In this document: positions 1 to 4,964 of the stretch, piece after piece
Position numbering within the stretch: position 1 is the first letter of the stretch
Layout: each line of letters opens with the position of its first letter
Assembly: GCA_964502465.1 (NCBI GenBank)
Contig: CAZCWX010000136.1
Location: 1 to 8,786, forward strand
Direction: 5' to 3'
Source: CAZCWX01 sp964502465
GTDB lineage: Bacteria > Desulfobacterota > Binatia > Bin18
DNA length: 8,786 bases
Notes under the pieces: model-generated
The model's database searches: none
What the model was told of the DNA's origin: nothing
Seen by the model: only the letters and a program-made list of their open reading frames with translations
Translations under genes and position numbers: made by a program

Positions 1-2
1 TC

Positions 3-131
3 CTCGGCCTCGGCGAGCACTATGTAGCCATCCCCTTCAACCAGTTCAAGGCCGGCGACGACAAGTTCGTGCTGCGGGGCGCCACCCAGAACGTGGTGAA
101 GGCACTACCACCATTCGAATACCCCAAGTAA
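3..131 (+). CDS. PRC-barrel domain protein, C-terminal fragment
   Basis: This is the 3' end of a gene that begins before the window; 42 codons remain, ending in TAA at 129-131. The peptide begins LGLGEHYVAIPF, continues with a segment containing AGDDKFVLRGAT, and ends in PPFEYPK. The pattern 'V-A-I-P-F, then a short loop, then a hydrophobic strand, then a helix' is typical of the last strands of a PRC-barrel domain, a small beta-barrel found in ribosome maturation, photosynthetic reaction-centre and many environmental stress proteins. No catalytic residues are expected. In many bacteria free-standing PRC-barrel proteins sit beside CsbD and BON genes, which matches this neighbourhood. The family call rests on a short fragment and is moderately sure; total length and signal peptide cannot be judged. 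Confidence 0.7.
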   Translation, partial: LGLGEHYVAIPFNQFKAGDDKFVLRGATQNVVKALPPFEYPK

Positions 132-377
132 GGCCAAGGCAGGTTCGTTAGGCTACCACAGTCCCCGCCTCTGGAAGGAGGCCATGAGAGGATGAGACAG
201 AATAACTCTTCTGTCTCATCCTACGGTCTGCGCTTGAATGAAGAGATGATTTACCCGTGAATTCCACGCAAAATCATGGTCAAGCCTCTTCACGCGAATG
301 AAAGCCGCCGTAAATAACTCCTAGAGTGAAACGAAAAGAAAACCGGCTAGACCTTGTGGCTCTCGGGAGAAGACCCA
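132..377. other. Intergenic region with one strong hairpin
   Basis: About 245 bases separate the PRC-barrel stop from the next credible start at 378. The region holds a 14-bp perfect inverted repeat at 189-222, described separately. A weak sigma-70-like pair (TTCACG at 289-294, 16 bases, TAAATA at 311-316) could drive the downstream 101-aa gene, but each hexamer matches the consensus only partly. No convincing gene was seen on either strand. Confidence 0.5.
189..222. repeat. 14-bp perfect inverted repeat (hairpin, possible terminator)
   Basis: Left arm 189-202 (AGGATGAGACAGAA) is the exact reverse complement of right arm 209-222 (TTCTGTCTCATCCT), with a six-base loop TAACTC at 203-208. It lies 57 bases after the PRC-barrel stop codon, a sensible place to end that transcript. 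No run of T follows on either strand, so it is not a classic intrinsic terminator. It could instead be an RNA 3'-end protecting stem, a dispersed palindromic repeat, or a protein binding site. Confidence 0.75.
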
Positions 378-683
378 ATGATCGATTATACATACGCTGG
401 CGCTCGCTGTCACACGCGATATCTCGTGCGCACTGTCAAAGGAGACCTGCCGCAAGGCAGTCGAGGGACTGTCGTGTACGAGATGGAAAATCTTGGTCGT
501 CAACTTATTCTTGTGCGCTGGGATATTGGCATCTCGGTGCCCATATTTCCAGATGAAATTGAGCTTGAATCCGATAGTGAAGGAGTTGCAAAGGCACTCG
601 GCCTCCCAAGCAAAAAAGGGAAAGCGGTCGCTTATATGGAACGCGAGTACCGTAACCACGGGTGGGGAGCGTGGAAGCAGTGA
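378..683 (+). CDS. Small conserved-looking hypothetical protein, 101 aa
   Basis: I chose ATG 378, preceded by GGGAGA at 365-370 with seven bases of spacing, rather than the in-frame TTG 24 bases upstream. The protein starts MIDYTYAGARCHTRYLVR. Residues about 14-63 alternate hydrophobic and polar positions with turns at GDLPQGSRGT and ENLGRQ, as in a small SH3-like or beta-barrel fold. This is followed by an acidic segment PDEIELESDSEG and a lysine-rich helix near residues 78-85, and the tail ends GWGAWKQ. There is no signal peptide or membrane segment, so it should be cytoplasmic. Short proteins with a 'G-T-V-V-Y-E-x-E-N-L-G-R' strand-turn-strand occur as unnamed small proteins in environmental bacteria, but I cannot assign a family or function. 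The next gene begins 71 bases downstream; co-transcription is possible. Confidence 0.7.
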   Translation: MIDYTYAGARCHTRYLVRTVKGDLPQGSRGTVVYEMENLGRQLILVRWDIGISVPIFPDEIELESDSEGVAKALGLPSKKGKAVAYMEREYRNHGWGAWKQ

Positions 684-714
684 CGCGGTGGAGGCAGGCG
701 CTCGCTGGCTCAAC

Positions 715-730
715 TGCCCCCGTGGGGGCA
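715..730 (+). repeat. Short GC-rich hairpin in the AI-2E gene leader
   Basis: TGCCCC at 715-720 pairs exactly with GGGGCA at 725-730 around a four-base loop CGTG. It lies between the 101-aa gene and the AI-2E gene, 24 bases before the latter's ATG. No T-run follows. It might weaken read-through between the two genes or stabilise the 5' end of the downstream message; the role is a guess. Confidence 0.4.
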
Positions 731-754
731 AGAAAGGCAACGTGAGGGTCCACC

Positions 755-2248
755 ATGAGTGACGATGCTTCGGAAACTCGCACGCTCGATCTTGGCCACG
801 TTGCGGCCGTGATTGCCCTCGCCATTGGCATGGTTGGGGTAGCTGCTCTTCTCTACTACCTACTCGACCTCCTGGTGGTGTTCTTCCTTGGCATCGTCGC
901 AGCGGCTGCGTTACAACCAGGACACGTACGGCTATATCGACTTGGGGTTCCTAAAGGACCGGCCGTCCTCCTGATCTATTTATTCTTTCTTGTCACTATC
1001 GCACTCATTGTGTTGTTCGTGGGGCCCATGCTGATCGAGGAACTCAGCTCCTTTGCGGCGGGCGTGCCTGAGCAGTACGCCACTTTTGTAGAGCGGTTGC
1101 ACACCAGCCCGACCCCGCTGCTACAGCGCCTGGGTGACAGCATCCCTCCGTTTGAAGTGCTCACGCAGAGCATTGTAGATCTGGCCCCGGCCTTTGTTGA
1201 GAATATAGTAGGGGTCGTCACCAGTACGGCCAGCTTCTTCACCTATCTAGTGGTCGTATTGGTCATCGGGTTCTACTGGACGATGGAAGTGCCCCATGTG
1301 GAGCGCTTGATCCTATCCCTGCTCTCGGTCGTGCGCCGGCCGCAGGTATTGAACATCTGGCACGAGATCGAGTTTAAGCTGGGTGCCTTCATCCGAGGCC
1401 AGGGGCTAGCAATGCTGGCCATCGGGGTAGTCTCCGCCATCGGCTATTTCCTGATCGGGCTGCCCCATGTGCTCGCGCTCGCCGTCCTGGCCGGACTGTT
1501 TGAGGCGGTGCCGCTTATCGGCCCAATCTTAGCCGCTGTACCGGCCATTTTAGTAGCCTGGCCTTTGGGGCTGACCTCGGTGCTGCTCGTGATCGGATTT
1601 TCCGTTTTGCTGCAAGCCTTTGAGAACAACGTCCTGATCCCGCGGATCATGAGCCACGCGGTCGGCATCAGCCCCCTGCTCGGGATGTTTGCCGTGCTGG
1701 CCTTGGGTACCGTGTACGGTATTCTGGGGATCTTTATCGCCATCCCGCTGACTGTTGTCGGACAAGTACTGCTGGATCGGGTGGTGATTAACCCGGAGCC
1801 GGCACCGGAAGCAACTCCTTCGGCGACCAACCCGCTGACGACGTTACGCACACGGCTACAAGCGCTGCGGCAGCAGATACGGCTCCGGCTGCGCGAGCGG
1901 GACACCCGCATGGGGATTGACCCGCAGACCCCGGATCATGTGGTGGACGCAGCGGATCAGCACATTGAGCAGGCGGTGGAGCAAGTCGAGAGGCTGATTA
2001 CCGTGGCGCAGGACGACGCAGGGTCGATGAATGCCCAGCAAAGAGCCACGATTGTGGAAGCGTTACAGGAAGCGACGCAACACGTTGAGCAGGCCGTGGA
2101 CCGCGTAGATGATGTGACGGTCGCAACGCCGGACACTGCCGAGACGCGGGAGTCCACCGGTAGCTCTGCCGCTCGCAGCGTTGAGTCACGCGACCCAGGA
2201 AGTGGGGCGTGTAAAAACTGTGGCGACAGAAGTACGGGAGGATGCTGA
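755..2248 (+). CDS. AI-2E family (PerM/YdiK-type) membrane transporter with long polar tail
   Basis: A 497-aa inner-membrane protein. ATG 755 follows GAGGG at 744-748 with six bases of spacing. Two N-terminal hydrophobic stretches (about residues 12-55, with LLVVFFLGIVAAAAL) are followed by a further pair near 70-95. An amphipathic extramembrane region lies at about 95-150, and several transmembrane helices fill about 155-345. The stretch GLFEAVPLIGPILAAVPA is a hallmark of the family (PF01594). Members include TqsA (AI-2 export) and Na+/H+ antiporters, so the substrate cannot be told. The core ends near residue 348. The remaining 150 residues are Ala/Pro-rich, then basic (TRLQALRQQIRLRLRER), then acidic helical with two related segments, HIEQAVEQVERL at 403 and HVEQAVDRVDDV at 443. 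The end is unusual: three cysteines at 486, 489 and 497 (ACKNCGDRSTGGC). Most family members stop soon after the last helix. Confidence 0.9.
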   Translation: MSDDASETRTLDLGHVAAVIALAIGMVGVAALLYYLLDLLVVFFLGIVAAAALQPGHVRLYRLGVPKGPAVLLIYLFFLVTIALIVLFVGPMLIEELSSFAAGVPEQYATFVERLHTSPTPLLQRLGDSIPPFEVLTQSIVDLAPAFVENIVGVVTSTASFFTYLVVVLVIGFYWTMEVPHVERLILSLLSVVRRPQVLNIWHEIEFKLGAFIRGQGLAMLAIGVVSAIGYFLIGLPHVLALAVLAGLFEAVPLIGPILAAVPAILVAWPLGLTSVLLVIGFSVLLQAFENNVLIPRIMSHAVGISPLLGMFAVLALGTVYGILGIFIAIPLTVVGQVLLDRVVINPEPAPEATPSATNPLTTLRTRLQALRQQIRLRLRERDTRMGIDPQTPDHVVDAADQHIEQAVEQVERLITVAQDDAGSMNAQQRATIVEALQEATQHVEQAVDRVDDVTVATPDTAETRESTGSSAARSVESRDPGSGACKNCGDRSTGGC

Positions 2249-2325
2249 CTCAAAAGGGGAGAAAGGTGCAGCGCCAAGCCGCAAAGACCCCGATCAAATG
2301 GCACAGGTTGGTACCCCTTCCTAAG

Positions 2326-2364
2326 CGCTCGCCGCCGACAGCGGGCAACGGAGGGCGGCGAGCG
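2326..2364 (+). terminator. GC-rich hairpin after the AI-2E gene (possible terminator)
   Basis: CGCTCGCCGCC at 2326-2336 is the exact reverse complement of GGCGGCGAGCG at 2354-2364, an 11-bp stem with a 17-base loop. It lies 77 bases after the AI-2E stop codon, where transcription is likely to end. It lacks a following T-run, so if it is a terminator it is non-canonical. It may instead be a stabilising stem upstream of a Rho-dependent end. Confidence 0.4.
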
Positions 2365-2373
2365 GCATGTTGT

Positions 2374-2393
2374 GGGGGTGCCTGCCTACCCCC
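2374..2393 (+). repeat. Second GC-rich hairpin
   Basis: GGGGGT at 2374-2379 pairs with ACCCCC at 2388-2393 around an eight-base loop. It begins ten bases after the preceding 11-bp stem, so the RNA would carry two adjacent stems. No T-run follows. Function unknown. Confidence 0.4.
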
Positions 2394-2465
2394 CTGTACG
2401 ATTATCGCAAGATTCCAACATTTTGCGCACGAATGTCACAGACGACGCAAGATGCCGGCGTTATA

Positions 2466-2489
2466 TTCCTTTCTCAAGAAGGGAAGGAA
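2466..2489 (+). repeat. Weak hairpin in purine-rich stretch
   Basis: TTCCTT at 2466-2471 pairs with AAGGAA at 2484-2489. Three more inner pairs, two of them G-U, leave a six-base loop. It sits just upstream of the direct repeats, in a stretch rich in A and G. It may be structural chance given the skewed composition. Confidence 0.3.
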
Positions 2490-2522
2490 AGAGAGGACAA
2501 ATGGTGTGGAATACCAATCAGC

Positions 2523-2559
2523 CTACCGAAAAGAGGATACAGGAGGGGACGAGTGGTAC
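2523..2559. repeat. 37-bp direct repeat, copy 1
   Basis: This 37-base segment (starting CTACCGAAAAGAGGATACAG and ending GAGTGGTAC) matches 2600-2636 at 36 of 37 positions; the only difference is A versus G at the tenth base. The gap between copies is 40 bases. The copies are 77 bases apart, not a multiple of three, so they are read in different frames and are not a repeated protein module. Each copy contains AGGAGG six bases before a GTG. It lies immediately upstream of the candidate sigma-E-like promoter. Confidence 0.85.
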
Positions 2560-2560
2560 G

Positions 2561-2587
2561 GAACCTTTTGCTCTGCGCTCGGTCTAA
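2561..2587 (+). promoter_or_regulatory. Candidate ECF/sigma-E-type promoter for the CsbD gene group
   Basis: GAACCT at 2561-2566, exactly 16 bases, then TCTAA at 2583-2587. This agrees closely with the E. coli sigma-E pattern GAACTT-N16-TCTRA, and the base before GAACCT is G, as is usual. A start site would fall near 2593-2596, giving a leader of roughly 140 bases that includes repeat copy 2 before the CsbD ATG at 2736. The genes downstream are typical stress genes, which suits an envelope-stress sigma factor. No sigma factor gene is in the window, so this rests on pattern match alone. Confidence 0.4.
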
Positions 2588-2599
2588 ATTACTAGTGTT

Positions 2600-2636
2600 C
2601 TACCGAAAGGAGGATACAGGAGGGGACGAGTGGTAC
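2600..2636. repeat. 37-bp direct repeat, copy 2
   Basis: Second copy, differing from copy 1 only at base 10 (G here, giving GAAAGGAGG). If the promoter at 2561-2587 is real, this copy is transcribed in the 5' leader of the CsbD message, whereas copy 1 lies upstream of the start site. It carries two Shine-Dalgarno-like stretches, GGAGG and AGGAGGGG. AGGAGG at 2618-2623 is six bases before GTG 2630, which opens a 57-codon frame running into the CsbD gene; see findings. Confidence 0.85.
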
Positions 2637-2735
2637 TGCTGGTCTCGTCGCTGACAAGCTGCGAGGCGTTAAACGGGAACCGTCACGAACACAACTACAC
2701 AAAACCAACTAAACAAAACCATAGAGGAGAATGCA

Positions 2736-3302
2736 ATGAACCAAGACATTTTTGCCGGCCAGTGGAAGCACATGCGGGGCGAACTCAAGACGTGGTGGGG
2801 TAAACTCACCGATGACGACGTCACGCGGATCGGCGGGCAGACGGACAAACTGATCGGCGTGATCCAAGAGAAATACGGCTATGCCCGCGAGCGGGCCCAG
2901 CAGGAGGTGGAGCGGCGATTGAAAGAGTATGGCGACACCACAGGTAACCCCAGCGGCAGTTGGCGGCAAGAGGCCGGGGAGGCGATGAGCAGTATGACAG
3001 CCACGGCCCAGGAATTTGGCGCGACGGCGGTGAACACAGCGAGTGAGGCCGCCACCGCAGTCGGGGGGCAGATGGGCTCGCTGGCGGGCGTGATTCGCGA
3101 CCATGCGCCGCACGAAGGCGCACTCGCCACCGCGGCCACCGCCGTAGCAGGGGGGTTAGAATCGGCGAGCACGTATCTACAAGAGAAAGAATACGAAAAC
3201 ATCGCCGCCGACCTTACCGCCTTGGTGCGCCGCTACCCTATGCAAGCATTATTGGTGGGGGTGGGTCTGGGCTATTTGCTGGCCCGCGGCACAAAGGGGT
3301 AA
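2736..3302 (+). CDS. CsbD-like stress protein with YqjD/ElaB-type membrane-anchor tail
   Basis: A 188-aa protein. ATG 2736 follows AGAGGAGA at 2723-2730. The N-terminal 60 or so residues (QWKHMRGELKTWWGKLTDDD, then IGGQTDKLIGVIQEKYGYAR) are a clear CsbD-like domain (PF05532), a small helical fold in general-stress proteins. It is followed by a charged helix, a Ser/Ala/Thr-rich middle (about 75-140) and a C-terminal segment RRYPMQALLVGVGLGYLLAR (about 165-184), the hydrophobic anchor of DUF883/YqjD/ElaB proteins, which tether to the inner membrane. Plain CsbD proteins are only 60-70 aa and soluble, so this is in effect a CsbD domain placed on a YqjD-type anchor. It leads a tight group: the next gene starts three bases after its stop. 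Biochemical function is not known for the family; a stress role is inferred. Confidence 0.9.
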   Translation: MNQDIFAGQWKHMRGELKTWWGKLTDDDVTRIGGQTDKLIGVIQEKYGYARERAQQEVERRLKEYGDTTGNPSGSWRQEAGEAMSSMTATAQEFGATAVNTASEAATAVGGQMGSLAGVIRDHAPHEGALATAATAVAGGLESASTYLQEKEYENIAADLTALVRRYPMQALLVGVGLGYLLARGTKG

Positions 3303-3305
3303 GCC

Positions 3306-3725
3306 ATGGAGAACCTCTCGCACCATACCCCAGAGCCGAGCGTAGCCGTGCTGCTGGGGGGTATCGTGAACGATGCCAGGGACTTGCTGGAACAGGAAGT
3401 AGCGATGCTTAAGCTGGAAGCGCGTGGCGAGCTGCGCAAAGCCAAGAGCGCGGCAATCGCACTAGGCATCGGGATCGGCCTCGTCGCCGCCGGGGGGATG
3501 TTACTCAGTGTGATGCTGGCCCAGGTGTTGGCCGTATTCACGGAGATCCCGCTCTGGGGGTGCTACGGCATCGTAGGGAGCGGGCTGGTCATCCTGGGTG
3601 GGGTGTGGCTCGCCGTGGGTAAATCCACCGCAGCAGACTTCACCGGGACACCGCGGCCGACGGTGAAGACACGGAAGGAGAATGGGCAATGGCTCACAGA
3701 ACAGACGACATCCAACAGGAGATAG
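3306..3725 (+). CDS. YqjE-like / phage-holin-superfamily-III membrane protein
   Basis: A 139-aa protein whose ATG is three bases past the CsbD stop; its likely ribosome site AAAGGGG (3293-3299) lies inside the end of that gene, which suggests translational coupling. Residues 12-47 form an amphipathic helix (VAVLLGGIVNDARDLLEQEV, then KLEARGELRKAK). Two transmembrane segments follow at about 49-78 and 83-105, split by a short TEIPLW turn, then a polar basic tail. This layout matches the putative actinobacterial holin-X/YqjE family (PF07332). Despite the family name there are no phage genes here, and in E. coli yqjE sits beside yqjD as part of an envelope stress-associated operon, as here. It overlaps the next gene by 37 bases. 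Confidence 0.85.
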   Translation: MENLSHHTPEPSVAVLLGGIVNDARDLLEQEVAMLKLEARGELRKAKSAAIALGIGIGLVAAGGMLLSVMLAQVLAVFTEIPLWGCYGIVGSGLVILGGVWLAVGKSTAADFTGTPRPTVKTRKENGQWLTEQTTSNRR

Positions 3726-4438
3726 AAGACACCCAGCGGCATATTGAGGACACCCGGTCGGCCATGACCGAGAAGCTTGAACTGCTGGGCGAGCGCGTAC
3801 TGGAGACCGTCGAAGGCGCACAAGCCTCGGTAGAGGAGATGGTCGAGAATGTCAGAGACACGGTCGACACAACCGTCGCCACGGTGAAGCAGACCGTCGA
3901 AGGGGCGCAAGCTTCGGTAGAGAGGGTGGTAGAGAATGTCAAGGGAACCGTCACGGACACCGTCGCAACGGTGAAACACACCTTCGATATCTCCTATCAG
4001 GTGGAGCACCACCCGTGGCGGATGGTTGGCGGTGCCACGTTGGTGGGCTATTTGCTTGGCAGCCGAAGGGGTAGCAAGCCCTCTGCTGCTTTCTTTACCC
4101 CGGACTCACCAGTCTTTGCGGCAGGCCCGACCGCTGCGTATGCCAGGCCTGGACGCTCCCCTTCCTCATCTAGCGAACCGTCCGCTCCTCCCCCACCGCC
4201 GCAGGGAATGGTCAGCGGCGTATTGGAGCAGTTTAAGGACGAAATTGCCCTTATCAAAAGCGCCGCCGTGGGAGCGGTGATGAGTACCCTGTGGGGAATG
4301 GTCAAGCAGGCCCCGCTGCCAGCAGCCTCACCCATGCAGCGCGATCAACCCAAGGGGGGCGCGCAGTCCGGCGATCGGCCCATGCAGACTCCAGCCGCAA
4401 GGTCCAGGACCGCGATAAACGACAGCGTCATCTTTTAG
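3689..4438 (+). CDS. DUF3618 protein with tandem amphipathic repeats and membrane anchor
   Basis: A 249-aa protein; ATG 3689 follows AAGGAG (3675-3680) inside the preceding gene. Residues 6-36 (DDIQQEIEDTQRHIEDTRSA, then MTEKLELLGER) match the DUF3618 helix-turn signature of YqjD-like proteins. Residues 40-68 and 69-97 are a 29-residue tandem duplication, each beginning TVEGAQASVE and ending in TVATVK (22 of 29 identical), forming a long amphipathic helix of the LEA/apolipoprotein sort. HHPWRMVGGATLVGYLLGSR (about 107-126) is the anchor. After it comes a low-complexity Pro/Ser region (about 130-172), a second amphipathic helix QFKDEIALIKSAAVGAVMST and a polar tail. Most family members end soon after the anchor, so the last 120 residues are an extension. 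It probably sits in the inner membrane together with the two preceding products. Confidence 0.85.
   Translation: MAHRTDDIQQEIEDTQRHIEDTRSAMTEKLELLGERVLETVEGAQASVEEMVENVRDTVDTTVATVKQTVEGAQASVERVVENVKGTVTDTVATVKHTFDISYQVEHHPWRMVGGATLVGYLLGSRRGSKPSAAFFTPDSPVFAAGPTAAYARPGRSPSSSSEPSAPPPPPQGMVSGVLEQFKDEIALIKSAAVGAVMSTLWGMVKQAPLPAASPMQRDQPKGGAQSGDRPMQTPAARSRTAINDSVIF
3806..3979 (+). repeat. 87-bp tandem duplication inside the DUF3618 gene
   Basis: Two adjacent 87-base units (3806-3892 and 3893-3979) align without gaps and are identical at about 66 of 87 bases. The protein units match at 22 of 29 residues, and many of the differences are silent third-position changes. This indicates an old in-frame duplication kept under protein-level selection rather than a recent or unstable repeat. 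Confidence 0.8.
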
Positions 4439-4501
4439 CGCCAGGGTTCGTGCGTCATGTGTGTATCAATCCACTCAACCTGACAACCACCTGCAACGGA
4501 A

Positions 4502-4533
4502 CCTTGAGAGGGAGAAGCTCTCAGGGCTCAAGG
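4502..4533 (+). promoter_or_regulatory. Hairpin that may hide the BON gene's ribosome binding site
   Basis: CCTTGAG at 4502-4508 is the exact reverse complement of CTCAAGG at 4527-4533; the latter contains most of the ribosome site AAGGAG (4530-4535) of the gene starting at 4543. A competing stem, TGAGAG 4505-4510 with CTCTCA 4518-4523 (seven-base loop), uses the same left-hand bases and would leave the ribosome site free. Two mutually exclusive stems of modest strength next to a start codon are what an RNA thermometer or a simple translational switch looks like. There is no experimental support, and a chance fold cannot be excluded. Confidence 0.4.
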
Positions 4534-4542
4534 AGAAAGACT

Positions 4543-4947
4543 ATGAACAAGACTACTCTGCTGTTACCCCTCGCGCTGCTCATCCTTGGGGGGTACGCCT
4601 GTAATTCGCAACCGGCGGAGCAGACCCAAGCGCCTCCGGCCCAGACGGCCCCCGACAATACGGGCCGCAACGTCCAGGATCGCAGCGGAGAAACACTTAC
4701 TCCAGGTGATCAGTCAGAGAGTGAAGCGGATCGTACCCTGACCCAACGGGTCCGGCAGGCCGTTGTCGCAGACGATTCGTTGTCTACCACTGCCAAGAAC
4801 ATCAAAATTATCACCGTCGATGGCGTCGTCACGCTACGGGGCCCGGTCAATAGTGCCCAGGAGAAAGCCACTATTGACGCCAAAGCCCAGCAAATCGCGG
4901 GAGCGACGAAAGTGGATAACCAATTAGAGATCGTCATTAACCCTTAA
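4543..4947 (+). CDS. BON-domain lipoprotein or secreted protein
   Basis: A 134-aa protein. ATG 4543 has AAGGAG seven bases upstream and begins a proper signal sequence, so I prefer it to longer in-frame starts. MNKTTLLLPLALLILGGYAC gives a basic start, a hydrophobic core and a cysteine at residue 20; the -3 to -1 residues G-Y-A are a weak but possible lipobox, so it is either a lipoprotein or a cleaved periplasmic protein. Residues 21-65 are a Gln/Pro/Thr-rich linker. Residues about 66-133 are one BON domain (PF04972): a helix with LTQRVRQAVVADDSLS, then NIKIITVDGVVTLRGPVNS, then a second helix and VDNQLEIVIN. BON domains, as in OsmY, bind membranes or phospholipid surfaces and are often osmotically induced. 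The next gene starts 17 bases after its stop, so the two are likely co-translated. Confidence 0.9.
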   Translation: MNKTTLLLPLALLILGGYACNSQPAEQTQAPPAQTAPDNTGRNVQDRSGETLTPGDQSESEADRTLTQRVRQAVVADDSLSTTAKNIKIITVDGVVTLRGPVNSAQEKATIDAKAQQIAGATKVDNQLEIVINP

Positions 4948-4964
4948 CCTTTGAGGAGGACAGT

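Larger units (their letters stand above)
2249..2735. other. 487-bp non-coding region with hairpins, direct repeats and a candidate promoter
   Basis: No credible conventional gene spans this interval: the open frames here are rich in Arg, Pro and Cys and have no good start signals. It contains two consecutive GC-rich hairpins (2326-2364 and 2374-2393), an AT-richer and purine-rich stretch with a wobble-containing stem (2466-2489), two 37-bp direct repeats (2523-2559 and 2600-2636), a sigma-E-like promoter (2561-2587) and an A/C-rich leader (about 2690-2720) running into the CsbD ribosome binding site. It probably separates the AI-2E transcription unit from the CsbD unit and carries that unit's regulation. 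Confidence 0.7.

Noticed and set aside
184..195. A three-codon start-stop frame (ATG AGA GGA TGA) behind GGAAGGAGG, just before the long hairpin
   Set aside because: The ribosome site is too close to the ATG, and so short a frame is easily random. An overlapping 22-codon frame from 192 has no good ribosome site either.
2523..2636. A minimal CRISPR array
   Set aside because: Only two units, no cas gene in the window, repeat ends unlike known CRISPR repeats, and the would-be spacer contains a promoter-like sequence. Kept as a repeat finding instead.
2242..2654. Overlapping open frames after the AI-2E gene in which the repeat translates to YRKEDTGGDEWY twice
   Set aside because: The two copies fall in different frames (77-base offset), the frames are rich in Arg, Pro and Cys, and no plausible start signals exist. 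The repeat is better treated as non-coding DNA.
3306..3725. A prophage holin
   Set aside because: The fold family bears the name holin, but no lysis, capsid, integrase or other phage gene is nearby and the YqjD/YqjE-type context explains it better.
2675..3960. An 18-base near-repeat, GGGAACCGTCACG(A/G)ACAC, at 2675-2692 and 3943-3960
   Set aside because: 17 of 18 bases match, but one copy is ordinary coding sequence in the DUF3618 repeat and the other is leader. With no third copy, chance or a minor duplication is the simplest view.
3563..4012. Long open frames on the minus strand opposite the YqjE-like and DUF3618 genes
   Set aside because: They mirror well-supported + strand genes with strong family signatures and have no ribosome sites of their own; similar antisense frames lie opposite most genes here.
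4498..4525. A second sigma-E-like promoter starting GGAACCTT before the BON gene
   Set aside because: The -35-like octamer matches that at 2560-2567, but the -10 position reads TCAGG, and transcription would start within the ribosome binding site.
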